NCBI GenBank assembly: GCA_022795735.1
Contig: JAAWHG010000001.1
Span: forward strand, 1-64,000
Source: Oscillospiraceae bacterium
GTDB lineage: Bacteria > Bacillota > Clostridia > Oscillospirales > Oscillospiraceae
Direction: 5' to 3'
Length of the DNA stretch: 64,000 nt
Shown: one piece after another, positions 53,709 to 62,700 of the stretch
Layout of the letters: every line of letters begins with the position of its first letter
How positions within the stretch are numbered: position 1 is the stretch's first letter
Position numbers and translations under genes: made by a program
Notes under the pieces: model-generated
Told to the model about the DNA's origin: nothing
Database searches by the model: none
Seen by the model: only the letters and a program-made list of their open reading frames with translations

Positions 53709-53738
53709 AGTATATTTTTCTCCATTTGTCGAGTGCAA
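53709..53738 (-). promoter_or_regulatory. promoter of the pcrA-yunB-ligA unit
   Basis: On the minus strand, TTGCAC (53733-53738), 18 nt and TATACT (53709-53714), about 35 nt before the start codon. Confidence 0.5.
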
Positions 53739-53755
53739 CTTTCGAAAAAACAAAC

Positions 53756-53807
53756 TTGACATTTTGCTATCTAATGGTGTAGACTATAGGTAATCTAATA
53801 TATTAGA
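53756..53807 (+). promoter_or_regulatory. promoter and operators of the BlaI-family gene
   Basis: TTGACA (53756-53761), 18 nt and TAGACT (53780-53785). A perfect TCTAATATATTAGA (53794-53807) lies just downstream and an imperfect copy TCTAATGGTGTAGA (53770-53783) overlaps the -10. This fits autorepression by the encoded regulator. Confidence 0.75.
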
Positions 53808-53820
53808 TAGGTGATATATT

Positions 53821-54255
53821 GTGGAAATACCAAAAATATTTGAGAGCGAATACCGGTTTTGCCTGCTTCTATGGGCAAATGAGCCAATAAAGAGCGGCGA
53901 ATTGGTTAAGCTCTGCCGCGAAAAACTCAGTTGGAAACCGAGCACCACCTACACAGTGATAAAACGGCTTTCCGATCGTGGGGTCCTGCTCAACCAAGAG
54001 TCCCTGGTATTCTCTCTGGTGAGCAAGGCACAAGTACAGGCCGCGCAGATGGATGAACTGCTGGAAAAAACTTTTGAGGGTTCCCTTCCGGACTTTGTGG
54101 CTGCCTTTACAAAGAGCCGGAGGCCATCATCCGTAAAGGAGATCGAAGCGGTACAGCAGCTTTTGGAAGCCTACCGCTCCGATCTGGAAATTGAGAAAGT
54201 CCATAAAATGGTCTACGGTTACTGGGAAGAGAGCAAGGACGGCAATTCTGTTTGA
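53821..54255 (+). CDS. BlaI/MecI/CopY family transcriptional regulator (orphan)
   Basis: This 144-aa protein has the winged-helix core of the family: LLLWANEPIKSGELVKLCREKLSWKPSTTYTVIKRLSDRGVLLNQES (about 16-62), then an acidic dimerisation region. In BlaI/MecI a sensor protease (BlaR) inactivates the repressor. No M56 peptidase or sensor gene is next to it, so it is an orphan here. It starts with GTG behind AGGTGAT. The promoter has a TCTAAT-N2-ATTAGA palindrome that also occurs twice upstream of tgt. A regulatory link to tgt is proposed. It is divergent from pcrA. Confidence 0.88.
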   Translation: MEIPKIFESEYRFCLLLWANEPIKSGELVKLCREKLSWKPSTTYTVIKRLSDRGVLLNQESLVFSLVSKAQVQAAQMDELLEKTFEGSLPDFVAAFTKSRRPSSVKEIEAVQQLLEAYRSDLEIEKVHKMVYGYWEESKDGNSV

Positions 54256-54265
54256 ACAATCAGTC

Positions 54266-54967
54266 TCAAAAATACTCTCGAAGCGTTTGCAACGCCTTTT
54301 TTTCGATTCTGGATACCTGCACCTGAGAAACCCCTAATATTTTTGCACTCTGATCCTGGGTCAGTCCATGGAAGAATCGCAGATCAATCACCAGCCGTTC
54401 ACGCTCCGGCAGTTTGGAGATAGCCTCCCGGAGCGCAATGTGCTCGATGAGACGTTCCTCCTGGTTCCCATCGGAGAGAACGTCTTCCAAGGTAAAACCC
54501 TCTTCTCCGCTCTCACGCTGTATGGATTCTGCGGCAGCGGTGGCGCTTTCGGCGGTTGCAATCTCCTCCGCCGTAAATCCGGTCTCGGAAGACAGCTCTG
54601 AAAGGGACGGCTCCCGGCCCAGCGTAACAGTTAGGCGTTGCCGTGCCTGTTTTATGGTAGCCGCCCGTTCTTTGACCCCGCGGCTGACTTTGATTGCACC
54701 ATCATCCCGCAAGAAGCGCCGGATCTCCCCCGCTATCTTTGGGACTGCATAGGTGGAGAACTGCGTACCGTATCCTGTGTCAAACCCGGCCACCGCCTTG
54801 AGGAAGCCGACACAGCCCAGTTGATAGAGGTCGTCCGGGTCCACGCCACGTCCAAAATAACGCCGGGCCACCGACCAGATCAGTCCTGAATTGTCAACCA
54901 CCAGCCGTTCCTTGGCATCCTGGTCACCGGCTTGAGCACGTCGTAGCAGTTCCTCCAGGCAGGACAT
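54266..54967 (-). CDS. sigF: RNA polymerase sporulation sigma factor SigF
   Basis: This 233-aa sigma-70 family factor starts forespore gene expression. Region 2 (AKERLVVDNSGLIWSVARRYFGRGVDPDDLYQLGCVGFLKAVAGFD, TQFSTYAVPKIAGEIRRFLRDDGAIKVSRGVKE), region 3 and region 4 (FFHGLTQDQSAKILGVSQVQVSRIEKKAL) are complete. It is held inactive by SpoIIAB and released by SpoIIAA. It is the third gene of the spoIIA operon, overlapping spoIIAB by one base. The gene ends 10 nt from the converging BlaI-family gene. Confidence 0.96.
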   Translation of the reverse strand: MSCLEELLRRAQAGDQDAKERLVVDNSGLIWSVARRYFGRGVDPDDLYQLGCVGFLKAVAGFDTGYGTQFSTYAVPKIAGEIRRFLRDDGAIKVSRGVKERAATIKQARQRLTVTLGREPSLSELSSETGFTAEEIATAESATAAAESIQRESGEEGFTLEDVLSDGNQEERLIEHIALREAISKLPERERLVIDLRFFHGLTQDQSAKILGVSQVQVSRIEKKALQTLREYF

Positions 54968-55407
54968 CAGCTCCGGTCTCCCCGCCGGACAATCTTTCGC
55001 TTCATATGTACCGTAGTCCCCTTCCCTGTCTGAGAGTTCACCTTGAGCTCACTCATAAAGCTCTCCATGATGGTAAAGCCCATACCGGAGCGTTCCATGC
55101 CGCCAGTCGTATACATAGGCTTGCGGGCCATTTCCACATCCAGGATGCCCCGCCCCCGGTCCTTGATAACAATGTCCAGAATGTTGTCTGGCAGGATTCT
55201 GGCCCGAACCGTAATATCACCAATTTCATTGGGATACGCGTGGACAATACAGTTGGTTACAGCCTCCGATACTGCGGTCTTGATGTCACCAAGCTCGTCC
55301 ATTGTTGGGTCCATCTGCGCCGCGAAGCAAGCGATAGCTGAACGCGCAAAGCCTTCGTTGACCGACTTACTGGGAAAACTGAGTTGGATTTGATTTTCAT
55401 ACTTCAT
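54967..55407 (-). CDS. spoIIAB: anti-sigma F factor SpoIIAB
   Basis: This 146-aa serine kinase/anti-sigma factor binds SigF and phosphorylates SpoIIAA. The GHKL ATPase boxes are the N-box ELGDIKTAVSEAVTNCIVHAYP (about 38-59), G1 DRGRGILD (about 83-90) and G2 GGMERSGMGFTIM (about 102-114), with the C-terminal GKGTTVHMKR strand. The length matches B. subtilis SpoIIAB. It overlaps spoIIAA by 4 nt and sigF by one, so the operon is tightly coupled. Confidence 0.96.
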   Translation of the reverse strand: MKYENQIQLSFPSKSVNEGFARSAIACFAAQMDPTMDELGDIKTAVSEAVTNCIVHAYPNEIGDITVRARILPDNILDIVIKDRGRGILDVEMARKPMYTTGGMERSGMGFTIMESFMSELKVNSQTGKGTTVHMKRKIVRRGDRS

Positions 55408-55724
55408 TTTGTCACGGGACTCCTTTCCTGTATCTGCGTAATTTTTTCGATGCCCGCCGCCTTCAATACCTTCAACGGCTGCGGCGGGATATTCTCAAGT
55501 CTCACCTTTCCGTCCAGCTCACGCATCCGGCGGACGGTGTGGATTACAATGGCAATGCCACTGGAATCCATAAAGCTTACATCCCGAAAATCCAGGACGC
55601 ATACCAGGGGCAGATAGAGGTCAATCTTTCCCCCGACCTCCTGCATCGTTGTCTTGGCACTGTGGTGGTCGATCTCACCGCACAGCGCAATGGTGAGCTG
55701 CTTGTCCTGCAAAAAGCTGGTCAT
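55404..55724 (-). CDS. spoIIAA: anti-anti-sigma factor SpoIIAA
   Basis: This 106-aa STAS-domain protein frees SigF from SpoIIAB when dephosphorylated. ALCGEIDHHSAKTTMQEV and LDFRDVSFMDSSGIAIVIHTVRRM hold the phosphorylated Ser in the DSSG stretch (about residue 57). The true start at 55724 has a strong GGAGGGGG site; codons upstream in the same frame run into the terminator and promoter region and are not translated. It is the first gene of the spoIIA operon. Confidence 0.93.
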   Translation of the reverse strand: MTSFLQDKQLTIALCGEIDHHSAKTTMQEVGGKIDLYLPLVCVLDFRDVSFMDSSGIAIVIHTVRRMRELDGKVRLENIPPQPLKVLKAAGIEKITQIQERSPVTK

Positions 55725-55746
55725 GCCCACCCCCTCCTCTCTCCAG

Positions 55747-55791
55747 AAAAAATAAGCGCATATGGAGCAAGCCGCTTCATATGCGCTTATT
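55747..55791 (-). terminator. valS terminator hairpin, overlapping the spoIIA promoter
   Basis: An 18-bp stem with one mismatch (55774-55791 with 55751-55768, 5-nt loop) is followed on the minus strand by a six-U run. It ends valS transcription about 25 nt upstream of the spoIIAA start codon. Confidence 0.85.
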
Positions 55792-55822
55792 ATAAAATTA
55801 TTCGTAAAATTTTCCTGTCGAA
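55782..55822 (-). promoter_or_regulatory. candidate spoIIA promoter with Spo0A box
   Basis: On the minus strand, TATAAT (55794-55789) lies at the edge of the terminator hairpin. The sequence TTCGACA (55822-55816, a Spo0A box read on the other strand as TGTCGAA) occupies the expected -35 position, overlapping an AGGAAAA sigma-H-like -35. The start of transcription would be near 55782, inside the hairpin arm. Confidence 0.45.
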
Positions 55823-55877
55823 GCCGGTTCGCCGTCACAAAAAATAAAAAATAATTTGAAATATTTCACATCTTACT

Positions 55878-58511
55878 TTATTTTAAACGGCTCCTAGCCT
55901 CAGTAAGCTGGTCAATCAACGCCCGGGCTTTCTCCGACTTTTTCCGTTCAGCCTCCACTACATTTTCGGGGGCACGGGCAGTAAAGTTCTCATTTTTCAG
56001 CTTGGCCTCCAGGGAAGCCAGATTTTTCTTTGCCTTCTCAAGCTCCTTGTCCAGCCTAGCCTTCTCCTTCTCCACATCTACAAGCTGGTCCAGCGGCAGA
56101 AACAGCTCGGCATCCGGGGTAACGCAGCTAACCATCCCCTCATGCCCATCTGGGGCCTTCCCACTGACAATCACTTGATCGGCGGAAGCCAGACGGCAGA
56201 TAATCGGAACGCCGTGCTCAAAACATTCTTTCAGAGCGGTTGCCACATAGAGCGTGGACTTGCGGGACTGGGGAACGTTCATCTCGGCACGGCGATTTCG
56301 CACCGCACGAATGGCATTCATGATGGACTCCATTTCCCGCTCTTCCGCCTGGAAGGCCAAATCCTCCCGGTATTTCGGCCAATCCTGAACCATGATGCTC
56401 TCACCCTCATGCGGAATGGCCTGCCAGATTTCCTCGGTCAGGAAGGGCATAAAAGGATGCAGCAGCTTGAGGAACTGATCCAGCACGTACAGCAGCACCT
56501 TTTGCGCCACCAGCTTTGCCTCCGGGTCCTCCGCATACAACCTCGCCTTAGTCAGCTCAATATACCAGTCGCAATAGCTGTCCCAGATGAAATCGTAAAC
56601 CTTTTGCACCGCGACCCCCAGCTCATACCGGTCCAGGTTTTCGGTCACTTCGGCGATCAGCGTATTCAGCTTGGAGAGAATCCATTTGTCCGCCGGGTCC
56701 AATTCGGAGAGCGGCGGCAACTCGTTCCGCTCCACTTGAAGATTCATCAAAACATAGCGGCTGGCGTTCCAAATCTTGTTGGCGAAGTTTCGCATCGCCT
56801 CGCAGCGATCGACATAAAACCGCATATCGTTGCCTGGTGAGTTACCGGTAACCATGTTCATACGCAGAGCGTCCGCGCCGAACCGGTCCGCCATCTCCAA
56901 GGGGTCAATTCCATTGCCGAGGGACTTGGACATCTTACGGCCCAGCTCATCCCGAATTAACCCATGAATCAGCACCGTATGGAATGGAGCCTTTCCGGTC
57001 TGCTCACAGCCTGAGAAAATCATACGGGCTACCCAGAAAAATATGATGTCATAGCCAGTGACCAATACGTCGGTAGGATAGAAATATTTGAAGTCCTTGG
57101 CGCTTTCGTCGGGCCAGCCCAAAGTCTCAAAGGGCCAGAGAGCTGAGGAGAACCAGGTATCCAGCACATCTTCGTCGCGCGTGATGTTTTTGCCGCCGCA
57201 CTTTTCGCAGGACACCGCATCCTCTCGGGATACCGTCACATGGCCGCAGTCGGCGCAGTACCAGGCCGGAATCTGATGGCCCCACCAGAGCTGGCGGGAG
57301 ATGCACCAATCGCGGCAATTCTCCATCCAGTTGGTGAAAATTTTTGTGAACCGTTCTGGCACAAATCTTGTCTCGCCATTGCGGACCGCCTCCAGCGCCG
57401 CCTTAGCCAGCGGCTCCATTTTTACAAACCACTGAGCCGAAATGATGGGTTCCACATCGCTGTGGCAGCGATAGCACGTGCCGACATTGTGGGAATGGTC
57501 TTCGATTCGAATCAGGTAACCCTGCTCCTCCAGGTCCGCAACAATCTTCTTACGGGCCTCATAGCGGTCCAACCCCTCATATTTTCCGCCTAGTTCGTTG
57601 ACCTTGCCGCTGTCGTCCAGAACCCGGATAACCTCCAGATTGTGACGAAGGCCCACCTCAAAGTCGTTGGGATCGTGGGCTGGGGTCATCTTGACGCAAC
57701 CGGTGCCAAACTCCATGCTGACGTACTCGTCGGCTACAATGGGAATTTCCCGCCCCACCAGCGGCAGTATGCAGGTCTTCCCTACCAAGTCCTTGTAGCG
57801 TTCATCATCCGGATGGACAGCCACGCCGCTGTCGCCCAGCATGGTCTCAGGACGCGTGGTGGCAACAATCACCTCACCAGAGCCATCTGAGAGCGGATAG
57901 CGCAGATGCCACATATGACCTGGCTTATCGACATACTCAACCTCAGCGTCTGAGAGTGCGGTGATGCAGTGCGGACACCAGTTGATAATCCTGCTGCCCT
58001 TATAGATAAGCCCCTTGTCGTAGAGCCGGCAGAAAACTTCTCGGACCGCCTTGGAACAGCCTTCATCCATCGTGAAGCGGGCGCGGTCCCAGTCACAGGA
58101 GGAACCTAGCTTCTTTTGCTGTTCCACAATCCGGTCCCCATACTTGCGCTTCCAGTCCCAGACTTTCTCGAGAAATTTTTCGCGGCCCAGGTCGTAACGG
58201 GTCAGCCCCTCCTTGCGTAGTTCCTCCTCAACCTTGATCTGTGTCGCGATGCCTGCATGATCCACACCCGGAACCCACAGCGCAGCGTAACCCTGCATCC
58301 GCTTGAAGCGGATTAGCACATCCTGTAAGGTGGCGTCCATCGCGTGGCCCATGTGAAGCTGCCCGGTTACGTTGGGGGGCGGCATTACAATGGTAAAGGG
58401 TTTCTTCTCCGGATCGCGCTCAGCATGGAAGTATTTCCCGTCTTGCCACATCTCATAAATGCGCCTCTCCACCTCTTGCGGCTCATACACCTTTGACAAT
58501 TCTTTTGCCAT
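55878..58511 (-). CDS. valS: valyl-tRNA synthetase
   Basis: This 877-aa class I synthetase charges tRNA-Val. The HIGH motif is HMGH in [21 protein letters not shown] (about residue 45-60), the editing domain contains [22 protein letters not shown], the KMSKS loop is [14 protein letters not shown] (about 520), and the C-terminal coiled coil ([28 protein letters not shown]) binds tRNA. The start at ATG 58511 follows GAGGAG. A T-box leader controls it. It precedes the spoIIA operon on the same strand. Confidence 0.96.
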   Translation of the reverse strand: MAKELSKVYEPQEVERRIYEMWQDGKYFHAERDPEKKPFTIVMPPPNVTGQLHMGHAMDATLQDVLIRFKRMQGYAALWVPGVDHAGIATQIKVEEELRKEGLTRYDLGREKFLEKVWDWKRKYGDRIVEQQKKLGSSCDWDRARFTMDEGCSKAVREVFCRLYDKGLIYKGSRIINWCPHCITALSDAEVEYVDKPGHMWHLRYPLSDGSGEVIVATTRPETMLGDSGVAVHPDDERYKDLVGKTCILPLVGREIPIVADEYVSMEFGTGCVKMTPAHDPNDFEVGLRHNLEVIRVLDDSGKVNELGGKYEGLDRYEARKKIVADLEEQGYLIRIEDHSHNVGTCYRCHSDVEPIISAQWFVKMEPLAKAALEAVRNGETRFVPERFTKIFTNWMENCRDWCISRQLWWGHQIPAWYCADCGHVTVSREDAVSCEKCGGKNITRDEDVLDTWFSSALWPFETLGWPDESAKDFKYFYPTDVLVTGYDIIFFWVARMIFSGCEQTGKAPFHTVLIHGLIRDELGRKMSKSLGNGIDPLEMADRFGADALRMNMVTGNSPGNDMRFYVDRCEAMRNFANKIWNASRYVLMNLQVERNELPPLSELDPADKWILSKLNTLIAEVTENLDRYELGVAVQKVYDFIWDSYCDWYIELTKARLYAEDPEAKLVAQKVLLYVLDQFLKLLHPFMPFLTEEIWQAIPHEGESIMVQDWPKYREDLAFQAEEREMESIMNAIRAVRNRRAEMNVPQSRKSTLYVATALKECFEHGVPIICRLASADQVIVSGKAPDGHEGMVSCVTPDAELFLPLDQLVDVEKEKARLDKELEKAKKNLASLEAKLKNENFTARAPENVVEAERKKSEKARALIDQLTEARSRLK

Positions 58512-58775
58512 TCTTTCCACTCCTCTATAAATTGAAAAAATGTCCCGACAGCCAACACTGTCGGGACGAAAAAATTCCGCGGTACCACCCGGCTTCTCCC
58601 AGTGGGAGCAGCTCTGACCCCTGTAACGGGAGGACCCGGACCGGCTTACTTATTGGTTCAGCCGACCGCTCAAGGGCGACATTCAGGACCGGAACACGCA
58701 GACTCACACCAACCGTCTGCTCTCTTGGCTGCTCCCAGCCTCTACTCTTCCCTATCATTGCGTTTCACAATTTAT
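58512..58775 (-). ncRNA. T-box riboswitch (valine) in the valS leader
   Basis: The minus-strand leader has the T-box sequence GGGTGGTACCGCGG (58590-58577), followed by a 10-bp terminator (58542-58551 with 58558-58567) with six U. Stem I has AGAGAG and a specifier region with GUC, a valine codon (58680-58678). Uncharged tRNA-Val should stabilise the antiterminator and allow valS transcription. Confidence 0.9.
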
Positions 58776-58781
58776 TTTACG

Positions 58782-58810
58782 ATGATACACAATTTTACTC
58801 AGTTTGTCAA
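58782..58810 (-). promoter_or_regulatory. sigma-A promoter of valS
   Basis: On the minus strand, TTGACA (58805-58810), 17 nt and TATCAT (58782-58787). The T-box RNA would start near 58775. Confidence 0.75.
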
Positions 58811-58843
58811 GAAGGAACTCATAATAGAAACCACATACGTTAC

Positions 58844-59341
58844 TCACACGTCCTCTATAATCGGCGACGGCTTTTTTTCCTGCGGATTGGTCAAGGCTGT
58901 AAATTGGGCGTGGGAATCCTTGACCTTGGCAAGGGCCTCGGCAATGCTTTCCTCCGTCCGCTTGAGGGCTGCCTCCACATAGGTGTTGGTAACTTGCTTG
59001 AGCTCCTGCACTTTAACCTGAGCCTGCTTCAGGATCTCGTTGGCCTCTTGCTGCGCCTCCAAATAGACATTCTCCTTGGAAATGAGCTGCCGCGCGCGCT
59101 GCTCGGCCTGTCGGGTCACGTTTTCCGCCTCTTTTTTGGCGTTGGTAATTACCTCGTTACGCGACTCCACAATAGTCTTTGCCTGCTTCAGTTCCGCTGG
59201 AAGCTGGTTGCTGATCTCGTCGAGCAAGTCCAGCACTTTATCTCTCTCCACCACGCACTTTTCGGTACCCAAGGGCAGGCTCCACGCACTCTGGATCATA
59301 TCGTATAAGGTGCCGATGACCTCTTCGATCCCATTCGCCAT
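58844..59341 (-). CDS. coiled-coil protein of unknown function (ATPase subunit E/H-like)
   Basis: This 165-aa protein is rich in Lys, Glu, Gln and Ala, with a long coiled coil (about 45-130: VVESRNEVITNAKKEAENVTRQAEQRARQLISKENVYLEAQQEANEILKQAQVKVQEL). It resembles V/A-type ATPase subunit H/E-like and DivIVA-like proteins annotated in Clostridia, but no such ATPase genes are adjacent. No function is assigned. The start at 59341 has AGGAGG upstream; it overlaps nothing but is 11 nt after coaD. It is the last gene of the uvrC unit. Confidence 0.75.
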   Translation of the reverse strand: MANGIEEVIGTLYDMIQSAWSLPLGTEKCVVERDKVLDLLDEISNQLPAELKQAKTIVESRNEVITNAKKEAENVTRQAEQRARQLISKENVYLEAQQEANEILKQAQVKVQELKQVTNTYVEAALKRTEESIAEALAKVKDSHAQFTALTNPQEKKPSPIIEDV

Positions 59342-59352
59342 GTTTTTTCCTC

Positions 59353-59835
59353 CTAATTTCGTCTCATTCTCTTGGCGCAATCCGAAAGAATGGCTTCCGG
59401 AAGAAAATCGCTGAGGTCCGCGCCATGGCTCCCCAGCTCTTTCACCACACTGGAGCTCAGATACATGAACTGGTGTTCCGACGTCAAAAACATCGTATCC
59501 AGCCCGGGATTGAGCTTGTGATTAATCAGGGACATTTGAAATTCCTTTTCAAAATCGGTAGCAGCCCGTAGCCCCTTGACAATTACATTCACCTCATGCT
59601 GACGCGCGTACTCAGCCAGAAGTTCACAGGAGCTGTCTGCTTGTACATTGGGCAGATCCTCCGTTACGCGGCGAATCATCGCCACCCGTTCCACCGACGC
59701 AAACATGGGCTTCTTATCTACATTAACCATTACGCAGACGATTAAACGGTCAAAAATGCGGGAGGCGCGCTGTATGATATTGAGATGGCCTTTGGTAATC
59801 GGGTCAAAGCTGCCGGGATAAATCGCCGTCGTCAT
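59353..59835 (-). CDS. coaD: phosphopantetheine adenylyltransferase
   Basis: This 160-aa enzyme transfers AMP to 4'-phosphopantetheine in coenzyme A synthesis. IYPGSFDPITKGHLNIIQRAS contains the TxGH nucleotidyl motif (about residue 15-18), and later AATDFEKEFQMSLINHKL, FLTSEHQFMYLSSSVVKELGSHG match CoaD. The length is typical. It overlaps rsmD by 4 nt. Confidence 0.95.
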   Translation of the reverse strand: MTTAIYPGSFDPITKGHLNIIQRASRIFDRLIVCVMVNVDKKPMFASVERVAMIRRVTEDLPNVQADSSCELLAEYARQHEVNVIVKGLRAATDFEKEFQMSLINHKLNPGLDTMFLTSEHQFMYLSSSVVKELGSHGADLSDFLPEAILSDCAKRMRRN

Positions 59836-60389
59836 AATGAGCCCCCAATTCTCCGATAAAGCGTCAGGATGGTCTTTCCATAGCGGTGGTCCTTTTCGGT
59901 CTCCAACCCCGGGAAATTACCGGGATGGGGACTTTCGGACGGCCTCTCGCAAAGTATTATACCACCCTCTGATAAAATGTCAATTTCCGATATGCAATTT
60001 AACGCAGATTTTAAAGAATTTGTGGCATAGGGTGGGTCGAGCAGGATTAAGTCGAAGCTGCGGGGGGCGCAACGGGAAAGAAAACTGATGGCGTCGCCCA
60101 GTATGGTCTCGGCGCGGCTTGCAAGACGGGTCCGTTTCAGGTTTTCCCGAACCAGCGCCATAGCGTCTTTCCGCTGTTCGACGAAAACAGCTGATTTTGC
60201 GCCCCGACTGAGAGCCTCAATGCCAAGCTGCCCGGTGCCGGCAAAAAGGTCCAGCACCCGCCGTCCCTCGATCTCAAACTGCACCATACTAAAGGCCGCC
60301 TCTTTGACCCGCTCCGCAGTAGGCCGGGTATCCTGTCCGTCCGGCGTCTTTAATCGTACCCCTCGGGCACTCCCCGTAATTACGCGCAT
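59832..60389 (-). CDS. rsmD: 16S rRNA (guanine(966)-N(2))-methyltransferase RsmD
   Basis: This 185-aa SAM-dependent enzyme methylates G966 of 16S rRNA. It begins RVITGSARGVRLKTPDGQDTRPTAERVKEAAFSM, with the SAM-binding VLDLFAGTGQLGIEALSRGA (about 45-64) and the catalytic DPPY (about 117). rsmD-coaD is a common gene pair. It overlaps coaD by 4 nt and follows uvrC by 6 nt. Confidence 0.95.
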   Translation of the reverse strand: MRVITGSARGVRLKTPDGQDTRPTAERVKEAAFSMVQFEIEGRRVLDLFAGTGQLGIEALSRGAKSAVFVEQRKDAMALVRENLKRTRLASRAETILGDAISFLSRCAPRSFDLILLDPPYATNSLKSALNCISEIDILSEGGIILCERPSESPHPGNFPGLETEKDHRYGKTILTLYRRIGGSL

Positions 60390-60395
60390 CTTTTC

Positions 60396-62210
60396 TCACT
60401 CCTCCGGATGAAAATACCGGTATACCGCCCCAGCAGCATTTTCCGGCAACACCTCACGCAGTTCTGCCATTGAGGCGGCCCTGATCTTCGCCATGGACTG
60501 AAATGTTTTCAGTAGCGCCGCTTTCCTCTTTGGCCCCACGCCCGCAACATCGTCCAGCTCCGAACCGCGCATCCGGCGGCTTCGGAGAGCCCTGTTGTAC
60601 TCAATGGCGAAGCGGTGGGTTTCCTCCTGAATCCTGCCCACCAGCGCAAATACCGGCGGCGTGGCAGAAATTCCAATTTCCCGTCCCCCGGCCTTGACCA
60701 GCGCGCGAGTACGGTGGCGGTTGTCCTTAACCATGCCATATACGGGAATGGAAATCCCCATTTCCGCCAGCTGCCGTTCCACAACTTCTGCGTGGACGCT
60801 GCCACCGTCTATGAATAGGGCGTCCGGGCGGATGTCAAATCCGGCGTCGCCCTGTAAAAAGCGGGTAAACCGCCGCTCTATAATCTGACGCATTGAGCCG
60901 TAGTCGTCCTGGTCTTCCAGTCCTTTGAGCTTAAAACGCTTATAGTCCTTTTTCAGCGGTTTCCCCTCCGCGAAGACCGTCATGGAGGCCACGATATCGC
61001 TGCCCGCCAGATTGGAGATGTCATAGGCCTCAATGCGGTCCAGCCGTTCCAACTGCAACATAGCGCGAAGCTGGCCCAGCGCACTCTGCACCCGCTCCTC
61101 CTTAGAGGTAACGCGTTCAGCCTCTTCCCGCGCGTTTATATTGGCCATGTCGACCAGACGCACGCCGTCCCCACGCTGCGGAAAACGGATGCGGACCCGT
61201 TTCCCATAGTTTTCACTCAGAAGCTGTTCAAAGAGATCGCTGTCCTCCATCGGGACAGGCAGCAAAATCTCTTTGACCGCCCCTTGCTTGGCAAGGTAAT
61301 ACTGTTTGACCAGACTGGAGACCGCCTCCTCTGGGCTGTCGGCGGTGGGAAGGAGTTGATAGTCCTTTTCCAACAGGTTTCCGCCCACATAGTGCAGCAC
61401 CGCAAAACATGCCCTTGCCTCGCTCTGATAGAAACCCACCACGTCAGTCTGGGCAAAGGAAGAGGCCGTCACAAGCTGACGCTCCCCCAGAGATTCAATG
61501 GCCCGAAGCCGGTTCCTGAGGTCGGCCGCCTGTTCAAACCGCAACTGCTCCGCCGCTTCCAGCATCCGTTCTTTGATTCCGGAAGCTACGTCCTGATACT
61601 TGCCCTCCAGTAGCAAAACCGCCTGCTTCATGGTTTCCTGGTACTGCTCCTGCGTCCTGTCGCTCCGGCACCAGCCGTCACAGTTGCCCATGTGATGGTT
61701 TAGGCAGGGACGTTCCTTGTCTAAATCGCGGGGGAACTTTTTATGACAGCCAGGCAGCTTGAGGGTCAGACGGATTGTGTCAATGACGTTCTGCGTCACG
61801 TTCCGCCCGCCAAAAGGGCCAAAATAGGCGGCCCCATCATCCTTGACCCGGCTGACCATTTCCATCCTTGGATAGTCTGCCCGCATGTCCACCCGGAGAT
61901 AAGGGTAGCCCTTATCGTCTTTCAAAAGAATGTTGTACTTGGGCTGGTGCCGCTTAATCAGCGAGCACTCTAACACCAGCGCCTCAAACTCTGAGCGGGC
62001 GACGATCGTGTCAAAGGAATCAATTTTGCTGACCATCAAACGAGTCTTGGCTGAGTGATTCGCTGATTCCTGAAAGTATTGTGACACACGGTTTTTCAAT
62101 TTTTTCGCTTTGCCTACATAGATGATTTCCCCATGCTTGCCGGACATTAGATAAACGCCCGGCTCATAAGGCAGGGACAGGGCTTTGTCCTTCAGCTCTT
62201 CCTTGGTCAT
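60396..62210 (-). CDS. uvrC: excinuclease ABC subunit C
   Basis: This 604-aa nuclease makes both incisions in nucleotide excision repair. The N-terminal GIY-YIG domain is GVYLMSGKHGEIIYVGKAKKLKNRVSQYF (about 18-46), a Cys-containing linker (GCHKKFPRDLDKERPCLNHHMGNC) follows, then a UVR domain near 200, the RNase H-like UvrC domain (EAYDISNLAGSDIVASMTVF) and two C-terminal helix-hairpin-helices (VAGVGPKRKAALLKTFQSM). The RBS GGAGGATG precedes the ATG. It leads the rsmD-coaD-coiled coil unit. Confidence 0.97.
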   Translation of the reverse strand: MTKEELKDKALSLPYEPGVYLMSGKHGEIIYVGKAKKLKNRVSQYFQESANHSAKTRLMVSKIDSFDTIVARSEFEALVLECSLIKRHQPKYNILLKDDKGYPYLRVDMRADYPRMEMVSRVKDDGAAYFGPFGGRNVTQNVIDTIRLTLKLPGCHKKFPRDLDKERPCLNHHMGNCDGWCRSDRTQEQYQETMKQAVLLLEGKYQDVASGIKERMLEAAEQLRFEQAADLRNRLRAIESLGERQLVTASSFAQTDVVGFYQSEARACFAVLHYVGGNLLEKDYQLLPTADSPEEAVSSLVKQYYLAKQGAVKEILLPVPMEDSDLFEQLLSENYGKRVRIRFPQRGDGVRLVDMANINAREEAERVTSKEERVQSALGQLRAMLQLERLDRIEAYDISNLAGSDIVASMTVFAEGKPLKKDYKRFKLKGLEDQDDYGSMRQIIERRFTRFLQGDAGFDIRPDALFIDGGSVHAEVVERQLAEMGISIPVYGMVKDNRHRTRALVKAGGREIGISATPPVFALVGRIQEETHRFAIEYNRALRSRRMRGSELDDVAGVGPKRKAALLKTFQSMAKIRAASMAELREVLPENAAGAVYRYFHPEE

Positions 62211-62227
62211 GACATCCTCCGGGATAT

Positions 62228-62263
62228 AAAAATGGCTGCCTCCGTGTGCCCGGAGGCAGCCAT
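62228..62263 (-). terminator. terminator of the HPr-like gene
   Basis: A perfect 13-bp stem (62232-62244 with 62251-62263, 6-nt loop) followed on the minus strand by T residues lies between the HPr-like gene and uvrC. Confidence 0.8.
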
Positions 62264-62292
62264 GCCCTTTCGAGATTTGCTTTTTGGGTACT

Positions 62293-62553
62293 TTAGATGT
62301 TGTCCTTAGCCAACATCTCGGACAGGACCTTCACCGCTTCCTGCTCATCCGAGCCCTCGGCAATGATTAAAACGCGTGTGCCCTTGATGATGCCCATGGA
62401 GAGGACTCCCAGCAGACTCTTTGCGTTGATCCTGCGCTCTTCAACCTCCATCCAAATGCTGGATTGGAACTCATTGGCCTTCTGAATAAAAAAGGTGGCT
62501 TGCTTGTTGTGCAGGCCGGATTCGCATTGCACGACAGACTGCTGCATGTACAT
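62293..62553 (-). CDS. HPr family phosphocarrier-like protein
   Basis: This 86-aa protein aligns over its length with HPr. The His15 region reads SGLHNKQATFF, so the phosphoryl-accepting His is kept, but Arg17 and Pro18 of the usual HARPA are Lys and Gln. The regulatory Ser46 is kept in NAKSLLGVLSMGI. It may be a regulatory HPr or a weak phosphocarrier. The start at 62553 follows AGGGAG; longer in-frame codons upstream belong to the promoter region. It has its own promoter and terminator and stands between mutS2 and uvrC. Confidence 0.85.
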   Translation of the reverse strand: MYMQQSVVQCESGLHNKQATFFIQKANEFQSSIWMEVEERRINAKSLLGVLSMGIIKGTRVLIIAEGSDEQEAVKVLSEMLAKDNI

Positions 62554-62596
62554 ATGGCTGTCACTCCCTAAATATTTTACGCTGTTATCTATAATA

Positions 62597-62625
62597 AATA
62601 TAAAGTAAAACCGGCAAATTGTCAA
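62597..62625 (-). promoter_or_regulatory. sigma-A promoter of the HPr-like gene
   Basis: On the minus strand, TTGACA (62620-62625), 17 nt and TATATT (62597-62602), about 45 nt before the start codon. Confidence 0.75.
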
Positions 62626-62700
62626 CACGCTTTGCCGCCTGATATTGACAAAGAAACGACGGAATATCACCGATCCTTTGTGTACTTTTCCGCATAGGCT

